Below are positions 1 through 5,523 of a DNA stretch of 6,243 nt, one piece after another. The notes beneath the pieces were generated by a model that searched no databases, was not told the origin of the DNA, and was given only the letters and a program-made list of their open reading frames with translations. Numbering within the stretch: the first letter of the stretch is position 1; each line of letters begins with the position of its first letter. The stretch is from an uncultured Lachnospiraceae bacterium (GTDB taxonomy: Bacteria > Bacillota_A > Clostridia > Lachnospirales > Lachnospiraceae). The stretch is taken from NCBI GenBank assembly GCA_902766415.1, contig CACXDR010000081.1:1-6243 (forward strand), written 5' to 3'. A program made the translations under genes and the position numbers.

Positions 1-379
<379 letters not shown>

Positions 380-396
380 TTAAAAAGGTCCGGATG

Positions 397-1155
397 TCAG
401 TTTGCTACCTGAACCATCGCGTGTCTCAGGACCTGTTCCTTATACATATAGCCCTTCTGGAGCTCCATCGCGATCACGTTCTCGCCGAGGCTCTCGTCCT
501 CGATGTGCATGACCGCGTTGTGCAGATTCGGGTCGAACGGCTGCCCCTTGCAGTCCATCGCCCTGACGCCGGCATCCTCCAGCTCCTTCAGAAGCTGGCG
601 GTAGATCATTTCCATGCCCTCCGCGTAGCCCTTCAGTGCCGTATTCTCCGTGTCAGCGGGCGCTGCCTGGATGGCGCGCTCGAAATTGTCCACTACCGGG
701 AGAAGCTTTTCAAGGATGTGCTTCGCGCCAAGATCGAACATGGCTGCCTTTTCCTTGTCCGTCCGCTTCCTGTAGTTGTCGAACTCCGCGAGGTTCCTTG
801 TAAGGCGGTCCTTGAGGTCCGCGATCTCGCGGTCCTTCGGGTCCTTCTTCGAGGTCTCTTCCTCCGCGGCTGCTTCCTCCTTCATGAGCTCCTCCGCGGC
901 TGCGGCTGCCTTCGCGGCAGCTGCCTCCTCGCCTGCCTTCCACTCGTAGCCCTCGGCGTCCTCCGCCTGTCCGGCGCTCTCCGCCTCGGCCTCCGCGTAT
1001 TCAGGCTCCGTTCCTTCCCGGGCCGCTTCAGCCTGCTCCGCAGCCTCCGCCCCGGTCTCTTCCGCGGCGTTCTCCGCGGCTTCTGTCTGATCCGCGTCTC
1101 CGTATCCGGAATTCCTGATCACATTGTCCGCTTCGTTTTCGTAAAATTCTTTCAT
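397..1155 (-). CDS. grpE: GrpE, nucleotide exchange factor for DnaK, with long acidic N-terminal extension
   Basis: GrpE acts as a dimer in the cytosol, releasing ADP from DnaK. The conserved part is the C-terminal ~135 residues: a long helix (ADLKDRLTRNLAEFDNYRKR), then NFERAI, and the beta-domain signature GQPFDPNLHNAVM followed by VIAMELQKGYMYKEQVLRHAMV. The first ~105 residues are Ala/Glu-rich low-complexity sequence, so the protein (252 aa) exceeds the usual ~180-210 aa. Start choice is uncertain. ATG at 1155 (MKEFYENEAD) has GGTGG 8 nt upstream. An in-frame TTG at 1197 has AAAGGA 5 nt upstream and would add 14 residues. ATG is preferred because the extra codons are less GC3-rich than the rest. 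The gene lies between hrcA and dnaK in the same operon. Confidence 0.95.
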   Translation of the reverse strand: MKEFYENEADNVIRNSGYGDADQTEAAENAAEETGAEAAEQAEAAREGTEPEYAEAEAESAGQAEDAEGYEWKAGEEAAAAKAAAAAEELMKEEAAAEEETSKKDPKDREIADLKDRLTRNLAEFDNYRKRTDKEKAAMFDLGAKHILEKLLPVVDNFERAIQAAPADTENTALKGYAEGMEMIYRQLLKELEDAGVRAMDCKGQPFDPNLHNAVMHIEDESLGENVIAMELQKGYMYKEQVLRHAMVQVAN

Positions 1156-1221
1156 GTCACTGTCCACCGTATATTCACTGGTTCCCAGAATTGTCAAAGC
1201 TTTTCCTTTCAGTTCATACTG

Positions 1222-2310
1222 CTAATTTCCGGTGTCCGGTCCGTCCCCGAACGTTTCATCCAGAGACCCGCCGCCCGGGATACGCCCGAACGTCTCGTCC
1301 AGCTGGTTCATCATGGTGCGCAGCGTGGAAAGGACCTTCTCGTAATTCATGCGCTTCGGCCCGACGATGCCGATGGTTCCGCGCAGGCCTCCGCCGAGAT
1401 CGTAGTTGGCGGTCACCATGCTGCAGTCGTTCATGTTCGGCACCGGCGACTCCTCGCCGATGAATACCTGGATGCCGTCGTGGTCCGCGTCCTCCATCTG
1501 GTTCACGTTGCGGATGATCTTCTTCAGCTCGTCCTTCTCCTCCAGCGTATCGATGAGGCGGCTCGCGTTTTCGCTGTCCGTAAGCTCCGGATACTTGAAG
1601 ATGTTGGTCGCGCCGCTCGTGTAGATCTGCAGGTCCTCGTCGTCGCGGAACGACTCCGCGAGCTCGTTCAGGATGCTCTCCACCAGGTCGCGGTGCGTGC
1701 CGGCGTCCTCCTTCAGGCGCCGGATCACGTCGAGGTTGATCTCGTTGATCGACAGACCCGAAAGGCTCGTGTTCAGAAGGATGTTCAGGTTCAGGAGATC
1801 CGCGTCCGTGAGCTCGTTCTCCACGGAGATGATCCTGTTCGAGATGATGTTTCCTTCGACGACGATGACGACCAGGAGCCGTCTCTCGTCCATCCTTGAC
1901 AGCTGCACGAGCTTGATCTTCGCCTTGTGGGCGCTGGGTCCGCTGATGAGCGCCGTGTAGTTCGTGTTGGCGGCGATCAGCTTTGCCATGCGCTTCAGCA
2001 CGAGCTCCAGCCGGTCCACCCGCTGCAGCATAAGGTCCTTGTACTCCTGGACCTCCGTCTGCTTTTCCTTCAGGATCTCATCCACATAGAAGCGGTAGCC
2101 CTTGTCGGAAGGAATGCGTCCCGCGGATGTGTGGGGCTGGATCAGATACCCCATGTCTTCAAGGTCGCACATCTCGTTCCGGATGGTCGCGCTGCTTAAG
2201 GAGACCTCCGGGAGCTTCGAGATCGTCCTGGAGCCCACCGGCTCGCCGGTCTCCATATAATTCCTGATCACGGCTTTGAGGATCGTGATCTTCCTCTCGT
2301 CGAGCTCCAT
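1222..2310 (-). CDS. hrcA: HrcA, heat-inducible transcription repressor
   Basis: Repressor of class I heat-shock genes that binds CIRCE as a dimer; in known systems its activity depends on GroEL. The 362 residues have an N-terminal winged helix (1-75) with the family signature SSATIRNEMCDLEDMGYL, then QPHTSAGRIPSDKGYRFYVD. A GAF-like dimerisation core follows. The end of the core, GGLRGTIGIVGPKRMNYEKV, matches the family's C-terminal motif. The ATG at 2310 follows an AAAGGGGGG ribosome site at 2316-2324. CIRCE lies 22 bp upstream of the start, so autoregulation is expected. It is the first gene of the operon, 66 nt before the chosen grpE start. The last ~20 residues, after MNQLDETF, are an extra tail containing a second copy of LDETFG (see findings). 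Confidence 0.97.
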   Translation of the reverse strand: MELDERKITILKAVIRNYMETGEPVGSRTISKLPEVSLSSATIRNEMCDLEDMGYLIQPHTSAGRIPSDKGYRFYVDEILKEKQTEVQEYKDLMLQRVDRLELVLKRMAKLIAANTNYTALISGPSAHKAKIKLVQLSRMDERRLLVVIVVEGNIISNRIISVENELTDADLLNLNILLNTSLSGLSINEINLDVIRRLKEDAGTHRDLVESILNELAESFRDDEDLQIYTSGATNIFKYPELTDSENASRLIDTLEEKDELKKIIRNVNQMEDADHDGIQVFIGEESPVPNMNDCSMVTANYDLGGGLRGTIGIVGPKRMNYEKVLSTLRTMMNQLDETFGRIPGGGSLDETFGDGPDTGN

Positions 2311-2331
2311 GAGCGCCCCCCTTTCCGCTTA

Positions 2332-2358
2332 TTAGCACTCTTTGATTTCGAGTGCTAA
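2332..2358 (-). promoter_or_regulatory. CIRCE operator (HrcA binding site)
   Basis: A perfect inverted repeat, TTAGCACTC - 9 nt - GAGTGCTAA, identical to the CIRCE consensus. It lies between the -10 hexamer and the hrcA start. With a transcription start near 2366 it falls at about +8 to +35, inside the leader, as is typical. It should bind HrcA and repress hrcA-grpE-dnaK until heat shock. Confidence 0.98.
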
Positions 2359-2372
2359 TACTTTCATTGCAT

Positions 2373-2401
2373 AATATATCCCCCGTCAACGTCTTTGTCA
2401 A
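2373..2401 (-). promoter_or_regulatory. Sigma-A promoter of the hrcA-grpE-dnaK operon
   Basis: On the minus strand TTGACA (2396-2401, perfect -35) is followed after exactly 17 nt by TATATT (2373-2378, 5 of 6 matches to the -10 consensus). A start near 2366 places CIRCE just downstream. A vegetative promoter repressed by HrcA, rather than an alternative-sigma promoter, fits class I heat-shock control. Confidence 0.88.
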
Positions 2402-2478
2402 CCGGTTTGCGCCCCGAATCACATTTTTTTCACAAGTAAGCTTACGAATCCCTTAAACATCCCGTGGTTTCCTTGACT

Positions 2479-2506
2479 TTGACATTATTTCTTCGTATTG
2501 TATCTT
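2479..2506 (+). promoter_or_regulatory. Candidate sigma-A promoter of the first 3D-domain gene
   Basis: TTGACA at 2479-2484 is a perfect -35. With a 16-nt spacer the -10 would be TATCTT (2501-2506, 4 of 6). An alternative is TTGACT at 2473-2478 with TATTGT at 2496-2501 (17 nt). The exact hexamers are uncertain, but an AT-rich promoter clearly lies here, divergent from the hrcA promoter about 80 bp away. Confidence 0.5.
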
Positions 2507-2526
2507 TAATGTAACAATTGCTTAAC
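2499..2526 (+). promoter_or_regulatory. Putative WalR-like box: three half-sites at 11-bp period
   Basis: TGTATC (2499-2504), TGTAAC (2510-2515) and CTTAAC (2521-2526) are each separated by 5 nt. The known WalR/YycF box is TGTWAH-N5-TGTWAH. The first two half-sites together match 11 of 12 positions, and the third matches 4 of 6. The site overlaps the candidate -10, which would suit repression. That WalR binds here is inference from the motif, the spacing and the downstream 3D-domain gene. Confidence 0.5.
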
Positions 2527-2540
2527 ATTTAAACAAAAAG

Positions 2541-2566
2541 CGGCCCGGGCCTATGCTCCCGGACCG
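2541..2566 (-). terminator. Leader hairpin that reads as an intrinsic terminator on the minus strand
   Basis: CGGCCCGGG (2541-2549) pairs with CCCGGACCG (2558-2566), leaving one mismatch and an 8-nt loop. On the minus strand the stem is followed directly by CTTTTTGTTT, so it resembles a rho-independent terminator facing hrcA. On the plus strand no T-run follows. There it is a stable hairpin in the 5' leader of the first 3D gene, ending 10 nt before its ribosome site. Confidence 0.5.
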
Positions 2567-2589
2567 GACAGCCCCGAAAGGAGCCCATT

Positions 2590-3117
2590 ATGAAAAAGCT
2601 TGCCCGTCTCACAGTTCTTTCCTTAATAATAGCGGCCACGGCAGCATCCACCGCCTGGGCCGGCGTCACGAAGAAGGGCGCTGCCGCCACGAATATCGTT
2701 ACGGCGGAGGAACAGGCCGCTGCGGACGCCGTCTCCGGCCCGTCCTTCGGGATCAGCGCGGAGCAGGCAGCTGAGGAAGCGGCGAAGGAAGCAGCAGCGG
2801 CGGCACAGCCCTCCGTGCAGGAGCTTGTCGAGCACGGCGCTGCCGGCGAATATCTCGGAGAGTTCGTCACGACCGGCTACTATAACCCGGGCGGGAACGC
2901 GAGCGCGGACGGGTCCATGCCCCGCGCGCAGCACACGGTATCGACCGACTGGTCCGTCCTTCCGAAGGGCACCAGGATCCGCTTTGAGGACAGCGACATC
3001 ATCTACACAGTAGAGGATACCGGCGTCCGCGGCGAGTGGGTGGACGTCTACTACGACACCAGTTCCGAGGCGGACGGGCACGGTCTCCAGAGAAAAAAAG
3101 TATATCTCGCGGAATGA
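2590..3117 (+). CDS. Exported 3D-domain protein (putative cell-wall hydrolase), 175 aa
   Basis: Residues 1-24 are a classical signal peptide: KK, a hydrophobic core and an AWA cleavage site. Residues 25-85 are an Ala/Glu-rich linker. Residues ~92-175 are a 3D domain, the double-psi beta-barrel shared with MltA-type lytic transglycosylases and with YocH, YabE and YuiC. Its three defining aspartates are visible at D120 (STDWSVLPKGTRI), D143 (VEDTG) and D152 (WVDVYYD). The likely role is peptidoglycan cleavage outside the membrane; the exact activity is inferred. No LysM or other wall-binding module is present. The ATG at 2590 follows AAAGGAG with 6 nt spacing. The gene is monocistronic, with its own promoter and a terminator at 3182-3217. 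It resembles the next gene only in the 3D domain and overall layout. Confidence 0.88.
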   Translation: MKKLARLTVLSLIIAATAASTAWAGVTKKGAAATNIVTAEEQAAADAVSGPSFGISAEQAAEEAAKEAAAAAQPSVQELVEHGAAGEYLGEFVTTGYYNPGGNASADGSMPRAQHTVSTDWSVLPKGTRIRFEDSDIIYTVEDTGVRGEWVDVYYDTSSEADGHGLQRKKVYLAE

Positions 3118-3181
3118 CACAGTTTACATATTTCTTTTTTATGTCATCTATTTAATACTTTCGAAATATTATGTCACCCTG

Positions 3182-3217
3182 AAAAGCGGCTTTGGTCACC
3201 AAAAAGCCGCTTTTTTT
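3182..3217 (+). terminator. Rho-independent terminator after the first 3D-domain gene
   Basis: AAAAGCGGCTTT (3182-3193) pairs perfectly with AAAGCCGCTTTT (3203-3214) around a 9-nt loop, and the T-run extends to 3217. The 64 nt between the stop codon and the stem are AT-rich and show no gene. The A-run on the left arm could allow some function on the minus strand too. Confidence 0.93.
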
Positions 3218-3249
3218 GCACTTTTTTCCCACTTTCTCGAATTTTTCTC

Positions 3250-3277
3250 TTGACAGGCAAAAATTTTATGTTACTAT
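3250..3277 (+). promoter_or_regulatory. Sigma-A promoter of the second 3D-domain gene
   Basis: TTGACA (3250-3255, perfect -35) is followed after 16 nt by TACTAT (3272-3277, 4 of 6). TG at 3269-3270 lies one base upstream of the hexamer, an extended -10 that would compensate for it. The expected start is near 3284, giving a leader of about 36 nt. Confidence 0.7.
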
Positions 3278-3290
3278 GTCTGTGTCAAAT

Positions 3291-3307
3291 TGTTACATAT
3301 TTATTAC
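3291..3307 (+). promoter_or_regulatory. Putative WalR-like box in the leader of the second 3D-domain gene
   Basis: TGTTAC (3291-3296) - ATATT - TATTAC (3302-3307) matches TGTWAH-N5-TGTWAH at 11 of 12 positions. A further TGTTAC at 3269-3274, exactly 22 bp (two periods) upstream, overlaps the -10. The position downstream of the -10 suggests repression. Binding is inferred, not shown. Confidence 0.5.
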
Positions 3308-3319
3308 GAGGTGTTAAGA

Positions 3320-4042
3320 ATGTTCAACATTTTGAGGGCATTTAAGAAAGCATCCATATATCTTGTGGTTCTGAGCCTCGCTTTCTTCCCGCTGTTCTTT
3401 ATCGAGGGGTCAGTCAAGACCTACGCGGCAGGACAGAATGAATCAGGTATCGAAGCGACAGAGCCGGAGACCATGGCTGCTCAGGCGGAGCAGGCCCTCC
3501 CCGCAGAGGAAAATCAGGAAGCAGTTGAGGAAATGAACGAGGAGGAAGTCCTCCCGGAGATCGATTTCCTCGAGATCCCGGAGATCCGGGACGCGCGCAT
3601 CGACGCGCAGAACACGCTCATCGCCAAGCGCGAAGATATGGACCGCGAGTGGCTTGAGCTGAAGAAGCAGGAAAAGGTCGCGGCAGAACAGAATGCCGCG
3701 CAGGCACAGAAGGCTGCCGCTGCGAAGGAAAGCAGCGCGTCCTCGGGAAGCTCCAGTGATCTTGGAAAGTTCAAGCTTACCGCGTACTGCCCGTGCTACT
3801 CCTGCTCAGAAGGCTGGGGACGCATGACCAGCTCCGGCAAGACCGCTACCCCGCATCACACGATCGCGACGGACCCGCGCGTCATCCCGGCAGGCACCCG
3901 CGTCATGATCAACGGACAGGAGTACGTCGCGGAGGATGTCGGCGGCGGCGTGAAAGGAAACCACATCGACATCTTCTTTGAGGATCATTCCACATGTCTT
4001 GAGTTCGGCGTACGCTACGCCGAGGTCTACAAGCTGAACTGA
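3320..4042 (+). CDS. Exported 3D-domain protein with coiled-coil-like linker, 240 aa
   Basis: The N terminus is basic with a long hydrophobic stretch (12-29) and possible cleavage after TYAA near residue 37, so it is exported or anchored. Residues 40-85 are very acidic. Residues ~88-137 are a Lys/Glu/Gln/Ala-rich helix likely to form a coiled coil, followed by a Ser-rich hinge. The 3D domain occupies ~150-240, starting KFKLTAYCPCYSC. Its aspartates are D185 (ATDPRVIPAGTRV), D206 (AEDVGGGVKGN) and D217 (HIDIFFEDH). This is the YabE/YocH-type 3D fold, with a probable role in peptidoglycan remodelling. The domain has four cysteines (157, 159, 162, 226), absent from the upstream paralogue. The ATG at 3320 has GAGGTG at 3308-3313, 6 nt upstream. 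An in-frame TTG at 3290 has no ribosome site and was rejected. A terminator follows at 4117. Confidence 0.9.
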   Translation: MFNILRAFKKASIYLVVLSLAFFPLFFIEGSVKTYAAGQNESGIEATEPETMAAQAEQALPAEENQEAVEEMNEEEVLPEIDFLEIPEIRDARIDAQNTLIAKREDMDREWLELKKQEKVAAEQNAAQAQKAAAAKESSASSGSSSDLGKFKLTAYCPCYSCSEGWGRMTSSGKTATPHHTIATDPRVIPAGTRVMINGQEYVAEDVGGGVKGNHIDIFFEDHSTCLEFGVRYAEVYKLN

Positions 4043-4116
4043 TCTCCTGGCACCGCCCCTTCTTCAGGCGGCGGGATATTACCGGACAGTCAAGATCATT
4101 CATACAGAAACGAAAG

Positions 4117-4140
4117 CCGCGCATCCGTGCGCGGTTTTTT
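4117..4140 (+). terminator. Rho-independent terminator after the second 3D-domain gene
   Basis: CCGCGCA (4117-4123) and TGCGCGG (4128-4134) form a perfect 7-bp stem with a 4-nt loop (TCCG), followed by six T residues (4135-4140). It begins 74 nt after the stop codon and ends just before the azlC promoter, separating the two transcription units. Confidence 0.93.
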
Positions 4141-4141
4141 A

Positions 4142-4170
4142 TTGGATTTTCAGCCCCCCGGCGGTATAAT
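4142..4170 (+). promoter_or_regulatory. Sigma-A promoter of azlCD
   Basis: A perfect TATAAT (4165-4170) lies 17 nt after TTGGAT (4142-4147, 3 of 6 in the -35). The -35 directly follows the T-run of the previous terminator. The leader to the azlC start would be about 70 nt and contains the hairpin at 4193-4207. Confidence 0.7.
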
Positions 4171-4192
4171 CGGAAACGGCATACAAGAAAAA

Positions 4193-4207
4193 GCTGCCTC
4201 CGGCAGC
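4193..4207 (-). terminator. azlC leader hairpin, terminator-like on the minus strand
   Basis: GCTGCC (4193-4198) and GGCAGC (4202-4207) form a 6-bp GC-rich stem around a 3-nt loop. On the minus strand it is followed by TTTTTCTT. On the plus strand it is a small hairpin in the azlC leader with no T-run after it. Function is uncertain. Confidence 0.35.
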
Positions 4208-4245
4208 CTCCGGACAGAATTTATATATTAAGGAAGAGACCTGTC

Positions 4246-5064
4246 ATGAACCAGAAAAGAAGCGCCCAGTTCCTCCGCGGCATGAAGAACGGCTGGCCGA
4301 TCGGCGTCGGATATTTCGCCGTCGCCTTTGCCCTCGGGATCGCGGCCCGCAACGCCGGCTTCAGTGTGCTCCAGGCGTCCGTCATGAGCGCCGTCTGTAC
4401 CGCGAGCGCAGGCGAGTTCGCCGGCGTCACCGTCGCGGCTGCCGCCGGCACCTACACGCAGCTCGCGCTCATGGAGCTGATCATCAACGCGCGTTACCTC
4501 TTAATGTCCTGCGCGCTCACACAGAAGCTGGACCCGAAGCTTTCCACCCTGCACCGCATGCTCCTCGCGAACTTCGTCACGGACGAGATCTTCGGCCTTG
4601 AGATCAACGAGCCCGGCATGGTAGACCCCTTCTACGGCTACGGGATCATCTCCACGTCCTGGCCCGGCTGGATCGCCGGCACAGGTCTCGGCGTCCTCAT
4701 GGGGAACGTCCTCCCGCCGGACGTCGTAAGCGCCCTCTCCGTCGGACTCTACGGCATGTTCCTTGCGATCATCATCCCGCCGGTAAGGACGAACCGCGTC
4801 CTCGCGGGCCTGGTCCCGTTCTCCATGCTGGCAAGCTGGATCTTCTCGGTCCCGAATGACCGGGGTATCCTGCCGGTATCCGGAGGGAACCGGATCATCA
4901 TCCTCACCGTCGCGATCTCGCTCGGCGCGGCGCTCCTCTTCCCCCGCGACGAGGAGGTGGAAGGAAACACGGGCAATGAAGCGGACGGCGGAAACGAAGG
5001 ACCGGAGGAGGCCGCTCAAAACACGGTTTCCGGCAGATCTTATGACAGCGGAAAGGAGGCGTGA
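4246..5064 (+). CDS. azlC: AzlC family branched-chain amino acid exporter, large subunit
   Basis: Integral membrane protein that, with AzlD, exports branched-chain amino acids or analogues. Residues ~10-233 are the AzlC domain: GWPIGVGYFAVAFALGIAARNAGFS, then ASVMSAVCTASAGEFAGV, the LIINARYLLMSCAL segment, and NFVTDEIFGL. Several hydrophobic membrane segments follow up to ~232. The last ~39 residues (234-272) are a hydrophilic, Glu/Gly/Asn-rich tail beyond the usual family end, giving 272 aa against about 230-250. The ribosome site before ATG 4246 is AAGGAAGAG, slightly distant. The stop (5062-5064) lies 5 nt before the chosen azlD start, so the two are translationally linked. No adjacent regulator gene is seen. 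The substrate is inferred from the family. Confidence 0.93.
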   Translation: MNQKRSAQFLRGMKNGWPIGVGYFAVAFALGIAARNAGFSVLQASVMSAVCTASAGEFAGVTVAAAAGTYTQLALMELIINARYLLMSCALTQKLDPKLSTLHRMLLANFVTDEIFGLEINEPGMVDPFYGYGIISTSWPGWIAGTGLGVLMGNVLPPDVVSALSVGLYGMFLAIIIPPVRTNRVLAGLVPFSMLASWIFSVPNDRGILPVSGGNRIIILTVAISLGAALLFPRDEEVEGNTGNEADGGNEGPEEAAQNTVSGRSYDSGKEA

Positions 5065-5069
5065 GCTGT

Positions 5070-5375
5070 ATGAAGCATTCCATATGGGGCTATATTCTTG
5101 TGATGGCCGTCACGACCTACCTGATCCGCGTGATCCCGCTTACGCTCATCCGGAAGCAGATCCGGAACAGGACCATCCGTTCCTTCCTTTATTATGTGCC
5201 GTACGTGACGCTTGCGGTCATGACCTTCCCGGCGATCATGAACGACACGCCCACCATCTGGTCGGGCCTTGCGGCACTCGCAGTCGGCGTCGCCCTCGCC
5301 CTCTCCGGCCGCGACCTCATGATCGTCGCGATCGCCTGCTGCGCAGTCGTGTTCGTGGTGGAAATGTTCGTGTGA
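5070..5375 (+). CDS. azlD: AzlD family branched-chain amino acid exporter, small subunit
   Basis: Small membrane partner of AzlC, 101 aa, the normal length for the family. The translation shows VTTYLIRVIPLTLIRKQ, the conserved first segment, then FLYYVPYVTLAVMTFPAI and two or three more hydrophobic segments up to the C terminus. ATG at 5070 is chosen because GGAGG (5055-5059) sits 10 nt upstream. The GTG at 5061 overlaps the azlC stop but is only 1 nt from that ribosome site. The gene ends inside a 13-bp tandem repeat, which supplies the TGA. No convincing intrinsic terminator follows before the nitroreductase promoter. Confidence 0.92.
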   Translation: MKHSIWGYILVMAVTTYLIRVIPLTLIRKQIRNRTIRSFLYYVPYVTLAVMTFPAIMNDTPTIWSGLAALAVGVALALSGRDLMIVAIACCAVVFVVEMFV

Positions 5376-5391
5376 AATGTTCCTGTGAAAT
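5361..5391 (+). repeat. 13-bp tandem repeat spanning the azlD stop codon
   Basis: GAAATGTTCGTGT (5361-5373) is followed directly by GAAATGTTCCTGT (5374-5386) and a partial GAAAT. The two units differ at one base. The azlD TGA (5373-5375) falls on the junction. Removing one unit would still give a stop after the same number of codons. Confidence 0.8.
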
Positions 5392-5457
5392 ACCCCGGCG
5401 GTACGTAAGTTCAAGTCCCGCTTTTTCCGTCCGGGCACCGCATGACTCCGCCCGCCC

Positions 5458-5487
5458 TTGACAGTCCCTCCGCCATCCTGTCATAAT
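5458..5487 (+). promoter_or_regulatory. Sigma-A promoter of the nitroreductase gene, extended -10
   Basis: TTGACA (5458-5463, perfect) is followed after 18 nt by CATAAT (5482-5487, 5 of 6), with TG at 5479-5480 one base upstream of the -10. A start near 5494 gives a leader of about 30 nt. The rest of 5376-5457 shows no gene or clear terminator. Confidence 0.8.
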
Positions 5488-5523
5488 GAAGCCATATCCT
5501 GGAGTTGTATAGGGAGGCATAAT

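Noticed and set aside
1168..1197. Internal promoter for grpE-dnaK (TTGACA, 18 nt, TATACG on the minus strand)
   Set aside because: A start near 1161 would leave almost no leader before the ATG at 1155, and the TTGACA is equally explained as part of the alternative TTG start. The -10 is weak.
3290..3319. TTG start extending the second 3D protein by 10 residues
   Set aside because: It would place basic and aromatic residues before the signal sequence, it lies at the promoter/operator region without a ribosome site, and ATG 3320 has a well-spaced GAGGTG.
4053..4071. CCGCC/GGCGG hairpin soon after the second 3D gene
   Set aside because: It has no T-run; the clear terminator is 46 nt further on.
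5408..5421. tRNA T-arm-like string GTTCAAGTCCCGC
   Set aside because: The flanking bases do not form the 5-bp T stem, and no acceptor, D or anticodon arms can be assembled around it.
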